Source of the DNA: Pontederia crassipes
Lineage: Eukaryota; Streptophyta; Magnoliopsida; Commelinales; Pontederiaceae
Length of the DNA stretch: 64,000 bases
Direction: 5' to 3'
Assembly: GCA_030549335.1 (NCBI GenBank)
Contig: CM060189.1
Span: forward strand, 29,721,001 to 29,785,000
Shown here: piece by piece, positions 49,431 through 61,871 of the stretch
Position numbering within the stretch: the stretch's first letter is position 1
Layout: every line of letters begins with the position of its first letter
Made by a program: the position numbers and the translations under genes
The notes under the pieces: model-generated
Seen by the model: only the letters and a program-made list of their open reading frames with translations
What the model was told of the DNA's origin: nothing
Databases searched by the model: none

Positions 49431-49431
49431 G

Positions 49432-49730
49432 ATCGCTAGCATTGAACGATCTCGAAGCGGCCATGCTCGATCTCCTCATCAATATGGCCTCGGTGATCTG
49501 GCTACGACGACGGTCATCTCAGGCTCAAGCATGGGGACATCCTCTTGGGCAGCGATGTGGTTGCGGAGCTCCAACATGCGTCGGTTCGTCCCCTCATCGG
49601 AGACGACACGATGAGCCTTGAAGTCATGATTGGCGCATTCGTGATCGAGCTCATCGGCGTGCAGGCGCTTCTCGTCAGCCTTGGAGGTTTGCAAGCCTTA
49701 GAGCTTGGCGGCCTTGGAGTCGCCTGATCC
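49432..49730 (-). pseudogene. Captured PEPC-kinase-like fragment, copy 2
   Basis: A second, more diverged copy in tandem: DEKRLHADELDHECANHDFK, DEGTNRRMLEL, HIAAQEDVPMLEPEMTVVV, aligning with copy 1 (TDELNRKC..., VQEDVLVLEPEAAAI). The element's interior was therefore duplicated after capture. Confidence 0.65.
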
Positions 49731-49879
49731 CCTAAATCATCGTTGAACCGCCTTGAACCGTGCTCGTGCTCTAAATGATTGGTCGTTCATCACCAATCGC
49801 GCAGCTATGGAACTAGGTAACATGGTGCTCCCTATTTAGGTAGGGAGCAACCCCATTAAATCCTTTTAAATATGAAAGA

Positions 49880-50950
49880 AGTCACACTCAGAAAGTGTAA
49901 TTATGTAGTTGGCACAAGCGCGACATTTCTTTTGAGCTATTACTTAAAAGGAAATGTGTAAAGTAGGGAAGATAACTTACCACCTCATATCCCAAATTAA
50001 TTAGAATATAACTCATTAAACTTATTAAAAAATGTTTAACGTTCCTAGAACAAAATATTAAGCACATGCAATATACAATACATGACTTGGTTAATACTGT
50101 GAGGTTAAATAAAGTGCATTCATTTTGAGTAGCAAAATAAATTGAGGAACAGGTGCACTAATTACTTAAATACTATAATAGAAAACGTGCAAAGTATCGA
50201 ACTAATGATCAATAATTGTTAATTATTTATTTAATCTTGTGAGCTAATAAGAGACTGTGTGTGATTTAAAAACAACAAATAATTTATTAAAATAGCGGAT
50301 AAAATTAATTAATATGGTATCAAACTATGATAATATAAAATCAATTAAGGAAGCAACTTGATAAAAATAATTTAGTCTCTTAAATAAATTAGATTCTACC
50401 TAATGTATTATTTCTTCAACAACATAAATCAATTACTTTGAATTCAAATAGATAACATCATTTCAACATGATAATAATACTATTATATTCAAAACACATA
50501 TATTAGTCTCAAAGGAGAGATGTTGGATATATATATATATATAGGAGCATAATTTTAACTTGATAAGATGCATTTTGATAAAACTCAAGGTCAAAGATTC
50601 CTTTACAATGACCATTGCTTGTCATCCGTACATTTTAACCCACGTACCAACTTTGTCCATTTGATTGTAATAAATGTCATAAAAAATTTTATTATATTAT
50701 TGTATTGCTAGGTACAATGTTATTTTTTATTTTGTAGGAAATACAGCATGTTAGAATTATCAAGTAGATTAATCTAAATCCTTACTACATTCGCTTAATA
50801 GTAATTAAGATTTTGAACCTCGTTATAAGAACAAGTTCTTTACAAAATAATTCAGTTATAGAAATATCATAATAATTAAATTTGACTTAAATTGATTATA
50901 GGCTTTTCAAATGTTAAACTTTGTGTTGTTATGATGCCTAATCATCGTAT
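49880..50950. other. AT-rich intergenic DNA
   Basis: No coding signal. A short (AT)n tract lies near 50528-50542. The region ends at the probable 3' tail of the - strand LINE. Confidence 0.45.
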
Positions 50951-51029
50951 TGTTCCCCATTTTTTTAAAGGAAAATGCTTATCTATTAAATTCAACAGAA
51001 ATGTCACGATACATTAAATAAGCTCCACA

Positions 51030-51426
51030 GGCGGAGAGTCTTCCCAAAAAGTGTCGCTGAGCACTGAGCGGCCAAGAGTTGCCAAAAAATTAGCAAAGGC
51101 ATTTGCCTCCCGAAAAACATGTGAGATATTTCATTCAACAAAAGATTGAAGCATATTGGAAAATTCAAAGATAATGTTCCTAATGCGCCAAGGGCAGATG
51201 TTGGGATCACGGATGATGCAAACAAGAGTTTGTGAATCAGTTTCGATGAGAAGGCGATCCACACCAAAAAGCTGATAGTGACGTAGTCCCTTGAGAATCC
51301 CCCAAGCTTCCAATTCCATGATTGATTAGTCGTTCTGATCATAGTCCTTGCAATGATAAGAGAACCATTAGAATCGTGAATAAGAAAACCCACTCCCCCT
51401 CTCGGCTCCCTGCAATAAGGATCCAT
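51030..51426 (-). pseudogene. LINE RNase H domain
   Basis: GGVGFLIHDSNGSLIIART, ELEAWGILKGLRHYQLFGVD, LLIETDSQTLVCII and SHVFREANAFANFLATLG give the RNase H order with D, E and D acidic residues. A stop separates LQSFVE from NISHVF. Confidence 0.88.
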
Positions 51427-51516
51427 ATGAGTTTAGTTTAACCCAACCGAGGGACGGGGGCTCTCACCGGAGCCGAATAGGGCCTTGGGGGATATGTGCC
51501 TCAGGGTAGTGGATGT

Positions 51517-52326
51517 CTACTCCCAGAAACTCACCATCACCCTTTTCCAAACCACTGAGAAATGCAAGTCATTTCTCATACCCCTCAGCCACCAGAAGGA
51601 AAAGGAAATGATAGACTGCAATTTAGATTTTGAGTTCGGATCCAAATCGGAACCCTCATAAGTCCAAGAACTGATGTCCCAAGAATCGAAGAACTGAAAG
51701 TTATAACCAAAGCGAGACTGACATAAATTCCAAAATTGTCGAGCACTGGAACAATGAAAGAAAATATGTGAGACAGTTTTCAAATCCAAACCACATAAGG
51801 TACAAGAGGGGCTAGAGTTTGGAGAGAAACGATGAATAACATCCATGGTGGGCAGATGTTTGTGGAGCATCTTCCAAAGAAAAATTTGAACTTTAGGGGT
51901 CCAATTTGGCCGTCCATATCTAGGCAGTGGCAGGGTGTTGCGGTTAAGAAAACTATAGACTGAGGCAGAAGCAATGCCTTGCATATGCTCAGTCCGAACC
52001 CACTGATCATCACAGGCTGTCGGCGATAAAACAATCGATAAAGGACCAAAAAGATCATTTAATAAAACTTCATTCCAATGTCCATCATTTGAAAGCAGAT
52101 TTTTTACTTTAAAACTACATATATCAGAGATACAACTCATGTTAATATAAGTAGGCATCCATGCCAGAGGGATGTTTAAAATCCAAGGGTCTTCATAAGC
52201 ATTTGTGGTCTCACCATTACCAATAAATTTTTTGAACCCAAGTTTGATGCAGCAGAAGAATGATACGCCAGCTAGTGGCAAAATGAAAATGCCACTCAGG
52301 ATCACCCCATAGATGCATCGGCCCAT
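51517..52326 (-). pseudogene. LINE ORF2 C-terminal part with zf-RVT domain
   Basis: A 269-codon open stretch includes KFIGNGETTNAYEDPWI, WTPKVQIFLWKMLHKHLPTM and CTLCGLDLKTVSHIFFHCSS (Cys and His knuckle), then ARQFWN. It is the longest uninterrupted piece of the LINE, but it is disconnected from RT upstream by frameshifts. Confidence 0.88.
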
Positions 52327-53411
52327 ATTTGTTAGTAATAAGAGAGTTTAGTGAGATGATTTATTATTTATCAAATTTTGTACACGTTTGGCCAGAAGCG
52401 ATGGTTGAACCAGATGTAAATTACGAATACCCAGCCCCTAATAATCCTTCGGCATCTGAATGGTATCCTAGTTAATAAGATGAATGGCTTGTTCCTCTTT
52501 ACTCGAGCGCTAGAAAAAAGATCGAGAAGATTTTTCCAAAGAACTGATAACACCCATAGATATAAACGTGGAACTTAAAGCATACATAGGTATAGAGTTT
52601 AAAATAGTATTAATTAACGTAGCTTTTTCGGCTTGGTTGAGGGTTCTGCTTTTCCAACCTGAGATACGAGAGGCAAATCTCTGGGCATTTTTTAGTTGAG
52701 CGTTCATAGGTATAGTCTTATAGGAAATAGGTTCCCCCAAATATGTGAAAGAAAACTCCCCAACATTGATGTTAAGTGTATTACTGATAATAGCTTTCCA
52801 ATTCTTGTTAAGCTTAGACGGCAGGTAAATTTTAGATTCACAATGTTAATCTGTTGGTTAGTAAAAAATTTATAAAGTTGAAGGTTCGATAAAAAATTTC
52901 TTACAGTTCTTTCTTGTGGCAGCAATAAAAAGAAGTTGTCAACAAAAAGTAAATGGGATAAAGCAAATGTCCCTAGAGAAAAGGATCTAATGCATCCAAG
53001 GGCCACTTGTTGGTTGATTAGTGAGGAAAAAACTTATGATATTAATATAAATAAATATGGGATAACAGATCTCCCCGCCATAGTCCCAACTGACTTGAAA
53101 AATTGTTAGAATGCACACCATTGATGTAGCATGTAAAAATTGGCAGTGTAATGCATAAGGAAATCTTATTTATGAAAACAAGCGGAAAATGCATCAGAGA
53201 TAGAGTATTGAGGATATAGCATCCCAAGATACCCGATCAAAAGTCTTATCCATGTATGCTTTTAAGATAAAAAAAACTTGTTTTTGCGTTTGTTAATAGA
53301 GTGCGCAATTTCTTGGGTTAGGAGGATATTTTCCTGAATTGATCGCCCTTGAACAAAAGCTGATTGTGCAAAATCTATGAGGGCAGGCAATGTTGGCTTG
53401 AGCCGGTTGGC

Positions 53412-53985
53412 AAGGATCCAGCCTCTGAAGGCCGGATCTGCCGCTGGCGGCTGTGGCCGCCGAATCTGGCTGCGGCCGGCCGACCAGCGCTCGGCCGGCT
53501 GGCGGCTAGATCCAACCTCGGCCGGCTGGCAACTGGATCCAGCCGCTCGACCGCTGGCCGCCGGCCGGCTAATTTTTTTATATGATAAAAATTCTTTGCG
53601 ACAGAATTTGACCGTCGAAACTTCGACGGTCGCGCGACGATCGCCGAAATTTTTGGTGGTAGCAACCGCCGATATTTGCGACGGTCAATGAAACTGGGAC
53701 CGCCGAAGCTTCAACGATTTCGTCAACCGCCGCAAATATCGACAGTCACGATCACTAAATTTTCGACGGTTTCGTCGACCGTCGATATTTGCGACGGTCG
53801 TGACCATCGAAAATTCGTCAAAATTTTTGGTGTTTCTTTCCCAACCGTCGGAAATTGATTTGCGACGATCATTTTTCGGACGAATCGATTTCGTCGAAAA
53901 AACTATTGAAAATGACGTTTCCGACAGTTTTCGAGGAAATTACAAATGGTTTCAACCGTCTGTAATCCCCATATTTCTTGTAGTG
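53412..53985. mobile_element. CACTA-type insertion in the LINE RT domain
   Basis: The right end is TTTCTTGTAGTG, the inverted form of the CACTACAAGAAA terminus. The LINE reading continues on both sides (SLCNVL at the right, LANRLKPTL at the left), so the insertion is placed between them. The left part (to 53575) is dense in GGCCGGC/CTGGATCCA; the right part repeats GCGACGGTC/CGACGGT words. A CACTA terminus is not visible at the left, which suggests truncation. Confidence 0.65.
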
Positions 53986-54899
53986 ACAGCACATTACATA
54001 GTGAGATAGGTCGGTAGTCAGTACATATTTGGGTGTCGTTTCTTAGATATAAATATCAAAGTGGTGTGGGTCCAACTAGTGGGGAGACGTCCATATAAGA
54101 AAGCATGTTGAATACATTTCATGATCCCTTGACCAACAGTATCTCTACAGTATATCCATCCGGCCTCGAGGCTTTCCCTAGGTCGAGCTGCCATAAACTA
54201 TCTTTGATCTCCACTAGGGAGATTGGTGCCGAGAATGAGGAGATCTAGGTGGAATCTATAGTGGGTAGCTCAGGCCAGTTCTTGAGAGGAATGTTAGGGA
54301 GAGTGTAATGTTGGGCAAAACATGACCGAATGTAGTCATCATCACACACTATATTGCCAGTCGAGTCAGTAATCTCGTTAATTCTATTCTGTTGCCTCCT
54401 AATTATGGTTGAGAGATGGAAAATTTTAGAGTTTTTATCTCCATTTTTGAACCAGCTAACTCTCGATTTACTCCATCATTGGACACTAATCTGACGGAGG
54501 TATGCAAGGTGTTCGTGGTAGGCTGACCTAAGACAGCTAAGTTCATAGTCCAACAGACCACGACTAGCATCAAGTAACTCAAGTGACTAAATGCGTTGCT
54601 GGGCGGCAGCCACACAATGCTCCAGGGAGCCAAGGCTGTGTTTATTCTAGTGTAAAGTCTGTCGTTTGATGACATTAAAGGTTCTCTGGAGATTTTGATC
54701 AGAGGTGTTAATTCGCCACTCAGACTGAACAATGGCCCTTGCCTCGGGGTACTCCGAACCAAAAGTCTTCATATATGAAGTTACGTGCTCGCGGTCGGGT
54801 GGTATTAGTGGCCATTTGCAAAGGGGAGTGATATGTCCTAACTAGACCTCTGAGTTGAATATTGGAAAAGGTCACAAACCAATGGTGATTGACAAAGAA

Positions 54900-55160
54900 G
54901 CGTCTAACCTACAAAGGATTCGAGTCACATTGTTACTATTATTACACTAGGTGAAAAAGGTACCCATGGGTCGGAGGTCCAGGGGGCCTTGAGTATCAAT
55001 TATTAATGCTAGGTGACGGGCAAATTTGGTCATTCTAAAGGGGGCGCCTCCCATCTTGTCCTTGGGACTAAGTAGGCAGTTAAAATTTCTAACAGTGGCC
55101 CAAGGGAAAGCAGTGGTATTTAACTTGCCTAATTTTGACCAAAGCATTTAATGAAGATAG
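54900..55160 (-). pseudogene. LINE endonuclease remnant
   Basis: WATVRNFNCLLSPKDKMGGA, PFRMTKFARHL, GPLDLRPMGTFFT and CNN correspond to the apurinic-like endonuclease of plant LINEs (GDFNCLL...KMGG.PF). The Asp of the usual GDFN is replaced by Arg. Confidence 0.8.
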
Positions 55161-55815
55161 GGGGTAGTGCTAGCATAAACACATGAGAGAAGCGAAGAGA
55201 AGTCGCGAACAGAAATAACAACATGCATAACTTGAGCTGTAGACAAGAGTAAAGTCACCTGGACGAGGTCCCACCGCCAAGCAACTAAGATTCCTCCAGA
55301 GTGGCCCGTACTCGGTTGTCAAAGACAACTCCAGGAGGAACCAAGTCGACGAACGGCATCATCACGCATCCACGTGCATTTCCAAAAGAATTATTATGTT
55401 AGATCAGTGTTGCTTTATAATCTCGAGGAAGCGGTCCTTGACTTTGCTCTCTCCGGCATTTCCATACAATGATCTTCATGATTTAAGGGTGCCAGCAGTG
55501 ATCCACCTCCACCCTGCACATTAGAAACATGTTGTAGGTTCGTTAGATTACCTTCTGTGTTTGTCCTCTTCTTCCCCCATGGCTTGGCGCTTGTCAGGAG
55601 AGGGGGCGACCGTTGAATCTTTCTTAGGGTTGGTCCTTCTTCTTGATAGTTGGTGCATCGGGTATCAGCTCCGGATCTGATAACCTGGAAGCTTTCCAGG
55701 ATTTGTTCCACCATAGCTTCATGAGATGAGGCACCCATTGGTTTCTCCGGGGCTGATTTCGGGGCAGGAGTGTGGAAGGGGTCTAAAACTTGTTTGAAAG
55801 AGACATCACTATCAT

Positions 55816-56547
55816 TACTAGAAAAACGTTGATTACCGACGGTCCAAACCGTCGGTAATCTGCCCGAAAATCATCGGTAATACAATTAATACTCATATAT
55901 GATATTATTATACATTTACCGACGGTTACGACCGTCGAAAATTGCGACGGATTTTGCGACGGATGGTATCCGTCGAAAATATCGACATTCATAACCATCG
56001 AAAAATTAAATAATAATATAATAATTTATTATTTTCCTTTCCGACGATCGTAACCATCGAAAAATCCGTCGCAAATTACGATGGATGGGTATCCGTCGAA
56101 AATATCGACGTTCTTAACCGCCGAAAAATAAAATAATAATATAATAAATTATATAATTTATTATTTTCATTTTCGACGGTCGTAACTGTCAGAAAATCCA
56201 TCGCAAATTACGACGGATGGGTATCCGTCGAAAATATCAACGTTCTTAACTGTCAAAAAATAAAATAATAATATAACAAATTATATAATTTATTATTTTA
56301 CTTTCCGACGGTCGTAACCGTCGAAAAATCTGTCGCAAATTGTGACGGATGGGTATCCGTCGGAAATATCGATGTTCCTAACCGTCGAAAAATAAAATAA
56401 TAATATAACAAATTATATAATTTATTATTTTCATTTCCGACGATCGTAATTGTCGGAAAATTTGTCACAAAATAAACCGTCGCAAATTGCGACAGATTTC
56501 AAACTGTCAGAAATTGCCTGTCGGAAAATGATAATTTTCTTGTAGTG
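55816..56547. mobile_element. Non-autonomous CACTA-like element
   Basis: The left end is TACTAGAAAAACG (a decayed CACTA start) and the right end is TTTTCTTGTAGTG. The 3-bp flanks are CAT and TAT. The interior is built of CCGACGGTCGTAACCGTCG-type palindromic units. It is inserted in the 5' half of the LINE. Confidence 0.7.
55955..56470. repeat. Tandem repeat of 124-132 bp inside the CACTA-like element
   Basis: About four units. The word TTC[CT]TAAC or its variant recurs near 55987, 56111, 56243 and 56375. Each unit has CCGACGGTCGTAACCGTCGA, a GGATGGGTATCCGTCG block and an AT-rich AAATAATAATATAA stretch. Confidence 0.9.
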
Positions 56548-57122
56548 TATGAGACAGAGGGAGGAGTGATACCGGAGAATATAAGGGAAGAGGTAAACAA
56601 CTAAGGGGATCTGCCGAGATAAAAGAAAGTGAAGGAGAAAAGGCATCCATGGAGTTAAGGTTAATTCCCTGATTTTGTGTATGCGGGGTAGCAGATGGCG
56701 TAAGGACATGCGACTTTAGGGTAGATGAACGGTCGGCATTTGAGTGATCCACATCAGAAGAGTGTTAGTGGGGGACACGTGTTGCCTTTTCCTCATAGGG
56801 TATAGATGATGAGCCACTTCGATGTACCAGAATTTGAGTGGAGTGAGAAGTGGGAATCGAGTGTGTCGTAGTTGTCCCGCATTGGAGCGGACCCGTTACG
56901 ATCTCCCCACGTGGCAGCTCATTCACCTAGCGATCGCAATGTGCATGGTGCATAGTAGCTGTCATGCACTCACTGCCAACGTCATGTGGTTTAGTCTCCG
57001 AATCCGACCGTTGTTCTCCGGATGCAACATCTTAGCCATTCTCCAGTGGCGATGCATTGAGATTAGGAAACATGTTATCGTTTTCCACACTGCCGATAGG
57101 TCGCCGTCCCATGCACCCATGA

Positions 57123-57612
57123 TCATGGTGACCCAAGCGCTCTGGTGGCCAGGTATGCTTGATCGTCAATCGCGTAGCAAGCTAGGGACCAAAAAGGAGG
57201 ACCTTTCCTTCCGTCATTCCCTTTGCCCAGGTACCATGTTGATTGTCTGGAGCACTCATCTATTCCTTGACCTGCAACACCACAATGGAAACAAAAAGAA
57301 AGGCACATTCTCATATTTCACAAGCTGAAAGTACATGTTGCCATCCGGCGTCCTCACCCAGACACCCTGTTTGAGGGGTTTAGACAAGTCAATCTCTACA
57401 CAGACTCTCATAACACCCCCTTTATCATAGCACGGTGTCCCTTCATCAAGGCGGAGCGTTCTTCTAAAGCATTTCACAATGCGGATGACAACCAATGATG
57501 AATTAAGCTCAAATTCCAGATGATCCATACTAGGGTGAGACCACAAGGAGGTGACGCTCGTCAGGGCAAAAAAAAAAGGTTGAAGACTTGATACGTGGAG
57601 GAGGTGCCGCAA
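57123..57612 (-). pseudogene. LINE ORF1 (gag-like) with CCHC knuckle
   Basis: VMRVCVEIDLSKPLKQGVWV and FQLVKYENVPFF, then in another frame CFHCGVAGQGIDEC, follow the usual plant LINE ORF1 order (ARVCVEIDLSKPL... CF.CG..GH...EC). The His of the knuckle is Gln here. Frames are broken. Confidence 0.82.
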
Positions 57613-58259
57613 TCATCCAAGGTCCCCAATAAGAACCTGCATTTTTTGGGCATATCAGTGAAAGAGAAAATAAAATAAGAGTTACCCATATTGTGGATGA
57701 TCAGGGACTGCTTCAGCTATCATAGCTAGGATAGTTCAGAGCATAGTTGATCTAGTGATAGATCGGCCTATAAGACACCAATCCCGTTCTGCCGAGCGCT
57801 GGACAATGTCTCCATCTCAGATATCCACTTCTTCAGTGGCCTTGGCCTGTATTTCACGGAGTTGGTGTGGAGAGATGCTTGGCATAGGCGGACGACCTCG
57901 CTCCCGGACAACATTTGCCCATGAGCGTAGGTGATGGCTAGGGTAACCATTCTCAATGGGACGGGAATTGGGAAGGGTGCTGCTACCACCATTCACTTAC
58001 TGTAGCAGGCCACTTGGAGGAGGATTTGTGATTGCAGGTGGTGGGAGGATAGGAGGCAAAGGGGAATGGTTCATATTTGTAGGAGGGTATGGTTCATGAG
58101 AGGCCATCAGAGCGGCTAGAGGAGGGAGGGAGGAGGACAAGGGAGGGGGGGAGAGGGAAAGGAGGGTGACCTCCAGCGAGACTCGTCGGAGGCGGGAGGG
58201 GGGAGAAGAAACCCTAGCTCATGAAATGATGTGCTCCAAAGCTAAGCTAGGGTTCTATT

Positions 58260-59516
58260 CGGTGGAGGGCTGTTGCTAAAAGGGGAGACTGACCAAATGT
58301 CTCGCCCACACATGCCACCTTCCCCGCTTAACATATATTGTATCAACTTACAAACCAAAGCCTTGTTGGGTGGTCCCTTCCGTAGCGGAACTATTGGTGT
58401 TTTGTGTTTGAGTTTATGTAGTTAAATTTGAAAAAAAGGAAAGTAGAAAGATTTGGCTGAAAACCCATTGGTGTATGTGTTGTGTGTTGCTCCAAATTTG
58501 TGTGAAAGCTATTGTCAGTCTTTTCCTTTTCAAAATATTGCTACAACTTTAAGATTTTTCATCTCCTTTATGAATTGTTGTTAATTGGAGAAGGAAGGGA
58601 ATGTGTGGTCTTCAAGTTCTTAACATTCAATATTCAAAGTATTAGTTGGTTATTCCATTATGGTGACATACTTTCACTTTTATATTTCATCTTGGCGCAT
58701 TGATGTATGATGAAAGTTAGATTTGTGTAAAACTTTATACTGGAAGAATATTCATATAACGAAGTTTTGAGTTGATTTCGATTTCATAGTTTTTTACTTT
58801 TTATTTTGAATTTTTTACGTTGAAAATTTTATTGCATCTATGTTGAATGTGTGTATTTGGTTGCATTTCGATTTTGAGCCAATTCTAATTCATCCTTAAA
58901 GAACAAAGTTTATGTTTTAAACTGTGCTAGTCTCAATAAAGTAATGTTTACATGTAAATTTTAGTCAATTTATGTGCAGGTCTATGATTAGACTGTGATC
59001 AGTTTGTAATAAGTGAAAATTTACACCTACATTATGATCAGTTTGTAACATAATAAGGTGTACTCTTAGACTATTGTCTTTCGTCTTTACGATCAATACA
59101 TCTAAATTATAGTCAGTTTATAACATATGCAAGTCTACTAAACTATGATAATTTTGTAATAAAGTTTACGCATACACTATGATCAGTTTGTAATAGAATA
59201 AGGTGTACTCTTATATTATTGTCTTCTATATTTACGATCAAAAACTAGGTTTATATATATATATATATATATATATGCAGTCATGACCCTAATTTAAATC
59301 GTGGTTTAAACTTGAGTTCACGATTTATAACGGATGATCAAATAAAGTTGAGAAAGATTGCGAAAACCTAATGACTTTTTTTTTTGTAAAATGCATAAGA
59401 ATAAGAACATCATAAAACAAACTACACAGTTTATGATGATCTTAAGTTTGACATTCTAGAATATTCATCCTTCTTTACAAAGTACAAAATTTTGTATACA
59501 AAATAGACATAACTAA
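58260..59516. other. AT-rich spacer with short direct repeats
   Basis: TATGATCAGTTTGTAA-like words recur several times between 59000 and 59200, including a ~75-bp duplicated block (AATAAGGTGTACTCTTA...TTTACGATCAA) near 59050 and 59195. An (AT)n tract lies at 59252-59274. No gene was seen. Confidence 0.6.
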
Positions 59517-61192
59517 CACTACAAGAAAATTGGTGATTAGCGACTCAAGATAGGCGGCGCTAGGGAGGCGCTATTACCGTTGTGAAGAGCGTCTCATTAG
59601 CGTCCAACTAGCACCACAAAAGTGGGACACTGGAAATAGGTGGCTAGTGGCGTCGCACTAGAGTAAAAAAAATGAGACGCAACTAGCGCCACTTATTGAC
59701 GCTATCTCGACATTATTAAGAAGCGATGTTTGCGGCTGTGCGAAGAAGAAGCGCGTCGCTAAGTCAACACGCAAGGGGCACTAGACATGAGACGCTATTC
59801 CGACGCCCACGATTCACTACTGTAGGCGTTAAGAAGGCGCTGAAGTCACGCAAATATGATCATGTACGCGTCGCTAATGAGGCGCGAATATGGCATTAAG
59901 TATGATATATTTAAGGTAGTGTCGACAGTCATTGCGACACTAATGGGACGCTATTGAGTCACTAGGTTCAGATTTTTTTTACCCATTCAATCCTCATTTT
60001 TCATCTTCTCAGACCATACAAGTATATAATGCATATAAAAATGCATTGATATTCATCACAGGCAATATAAAAGCATCACAGACAGTATAAGAACATTACA
60101 TGAAATATAAGAGCATCACAGGCATAATATTTAATATAAGAATACGAAAAGTAATAAGCCGAAGTAACAAATTATATGTATATCTAAATATATAAGTAAC
60201 AAAAGTTTTGTTTGTATTCATGGGTTGTTTCTATCCTAGGTTTGGAAGTTATTGTTATCATTCCGGACATTCGACCCAGACGTGCTCGGTTCATGGCCTC
60301 GCGGGGATGGATTTTGCATCAGGATCAATCCCTGAATCGCCTGCAATATCGGAGCCAATTACTGCGACAACTGCTGCGACACCTACTGCGACACATGTTG
60401 CGATATCTGCGCCGATAACTACTACGATAGCTGCGTCATATCAAGTGCAGCGGATGAGGTCAGAGCAGATGCACCTCCTGCATATCCTCCAATCCTCTTA
60501 GGTATCTGAGCGGCTGTGCTGAGGCCACGCAAGTATCCCCCTAGTGTCGTGCCGACCACCTCCTCCCAAACAACAGGGTTCTATACGAAATAGAAAAATT
60601 ATACAATCATATAATATATAAATTATATATTAAGAAACACATAAATTAAAAATATGATTAAACCAACGAAGAAACATTACCTGGTGGCTAAGTACTCGAA
60701 TCATCTCCATACTTTTCAGCCATTTTCGCATTATATTCATCCTAAAAAATTTAAACATTGTGTATTTAAAAAATAGTGCACTAACATCAAGAATCAAATG
60801 ACCATGTCATGAGACTTACCAGAAGTCTACGAGCAGTGGGCGTGACTAGGTCGTTTGTCTTTCAGCTCTTATGCATGACATCATAGACCGCGCGAAAGTC
60901 TACGGTACCGCTTCTTTCTCCTCCTAAGATAAAGTTCAAATTTGATAACACAAGTATAAGTAAAAAAGGTTGATAAATTGAATTTATATGTAAATTACCA
61001 TGCACCGTCGAAGCTCATCAAATCGCATCGACCCCCCTGTGTGGATGTGTGCCTCGGGCTTTGAAAGACGGTTAACTCTTATCTTTTCCAACTTCCTTTG
61101 TCATCGTTCATCCGTCCTTTATGAACATCAAATACTTAGACTTTCAAAAACTATAAATTTAAATAAAAATAATTTAAAAGTAAACATACTTA

Positions 61193-61572
61193 TTACTTCC
61201 TACATAATGACTTCCAAACTGAGCGTCTAATATGTCTTGGACATCTTTGTATGCCCTGCTCCAAAGTGAGGCCGACAGACGTGATGACCTTGCGAAACTT
61301 GTATAATCGATTTCGGAGGTGTTTCGCAGCGACCTCCTCAAAAGCTCTCTGAATCATCCCTAAACTAAGATCCAGATGAAACTGATTTGCCTCCTGCAAA
61401 ATACGTTAAAACTTAGTACTTTTGAAATAATATAAATCCAATTATGTAACTCAAATAGAAGATCGTACCGTAAATGCTCGAAAGATATCATCCCGCACTT
61501 GAATTGGGACATTTTTCTAGGATCATGCTCCTTCCGGCAAGTGGAAAGAACGAGAGCACTGACATCCCGCAC
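61193..61572 (-). pseudogene. En/Spm plant transposase domain
   Basis: FEEVAAKHLRNRLYKFRKVI, then RHIRRSVWKSLCRK resemble the Ptta/En-Spm transposase domain of plant CACTA accessory proteins (AA.HFRNRLYK.R.........R...W). It is split by a probable intron between the two frames at about 61385-61465. It lies downstream of the duplicated exons on the same strand and is probably the same gene. Confidence 0.7.
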
Positions 61573-61871
61573 GGTACTAACGGTATGAAAGTGGTCATGC
61601 CAATTACAAAGAAGAATTAATTTTCAATGATAAACAAAACTATAACAAAATTTGTACAACTTATTTAACTTACGGTTGAGCAATATTATTCACAGTGACC
61701 GTCCCATTATCGTGTAACCCCTCTTCATCACTCAAAGAGGATCATCATCTGATATAGCTGGATAGGCTGTGAAGATCTGACATCACCTACGGGCCCTAAT
61801 ACATAATAAATCATTAGTGTCATACCAAATTAAAATTGTGATAATTGATAGATGTACAATAATGTTCTCAC

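Larger units (their letters stand above)
48860..49864. mobile_element. 1-kb non-autonomous TIR element carrying PEPC-kinase fragments
   Basis: The ends are inverted repeats: AGGATTTAATGAGATGCTCC at the left, and the complement of GGAGCAACCCCATTAAATCCT at the right. They are flanked by a 7-bp direct repeat TTTAAAT (48853-48859 and 49865-49871). The right end also contains GCTCCCTATTTAGGTAGGGA, a small palindrome. Flank length suits a hAT- or MULE-like element, but no transposase is present. The interior is GC-rich captured gene sequence. Confidence 0.75.
50955..58250 (-). mobile_element. Decayed L1-type LINE with nested DNA transposons
   Basis: Read on the - strand, the order is ORF1 with a DUF4283-like part and CCHC knuckle (about 57900-56600), endonuclease (FNCLLSPKDKMGG near 55090), RT (DYRPISLCNVL near 54020, then LANRLKPTLPALIDFAQSAF and VQGRSIQENILL near 53410-53310), zf-RVT (51517-52326) and RNase H (51426-51030). 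The 3' end is A-rich near 50960. CACTA-type insertions sit at about 53412-53985 and 55816-56547. Many stops and frameshifts mean it is inactive. Confidence 0.85.
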
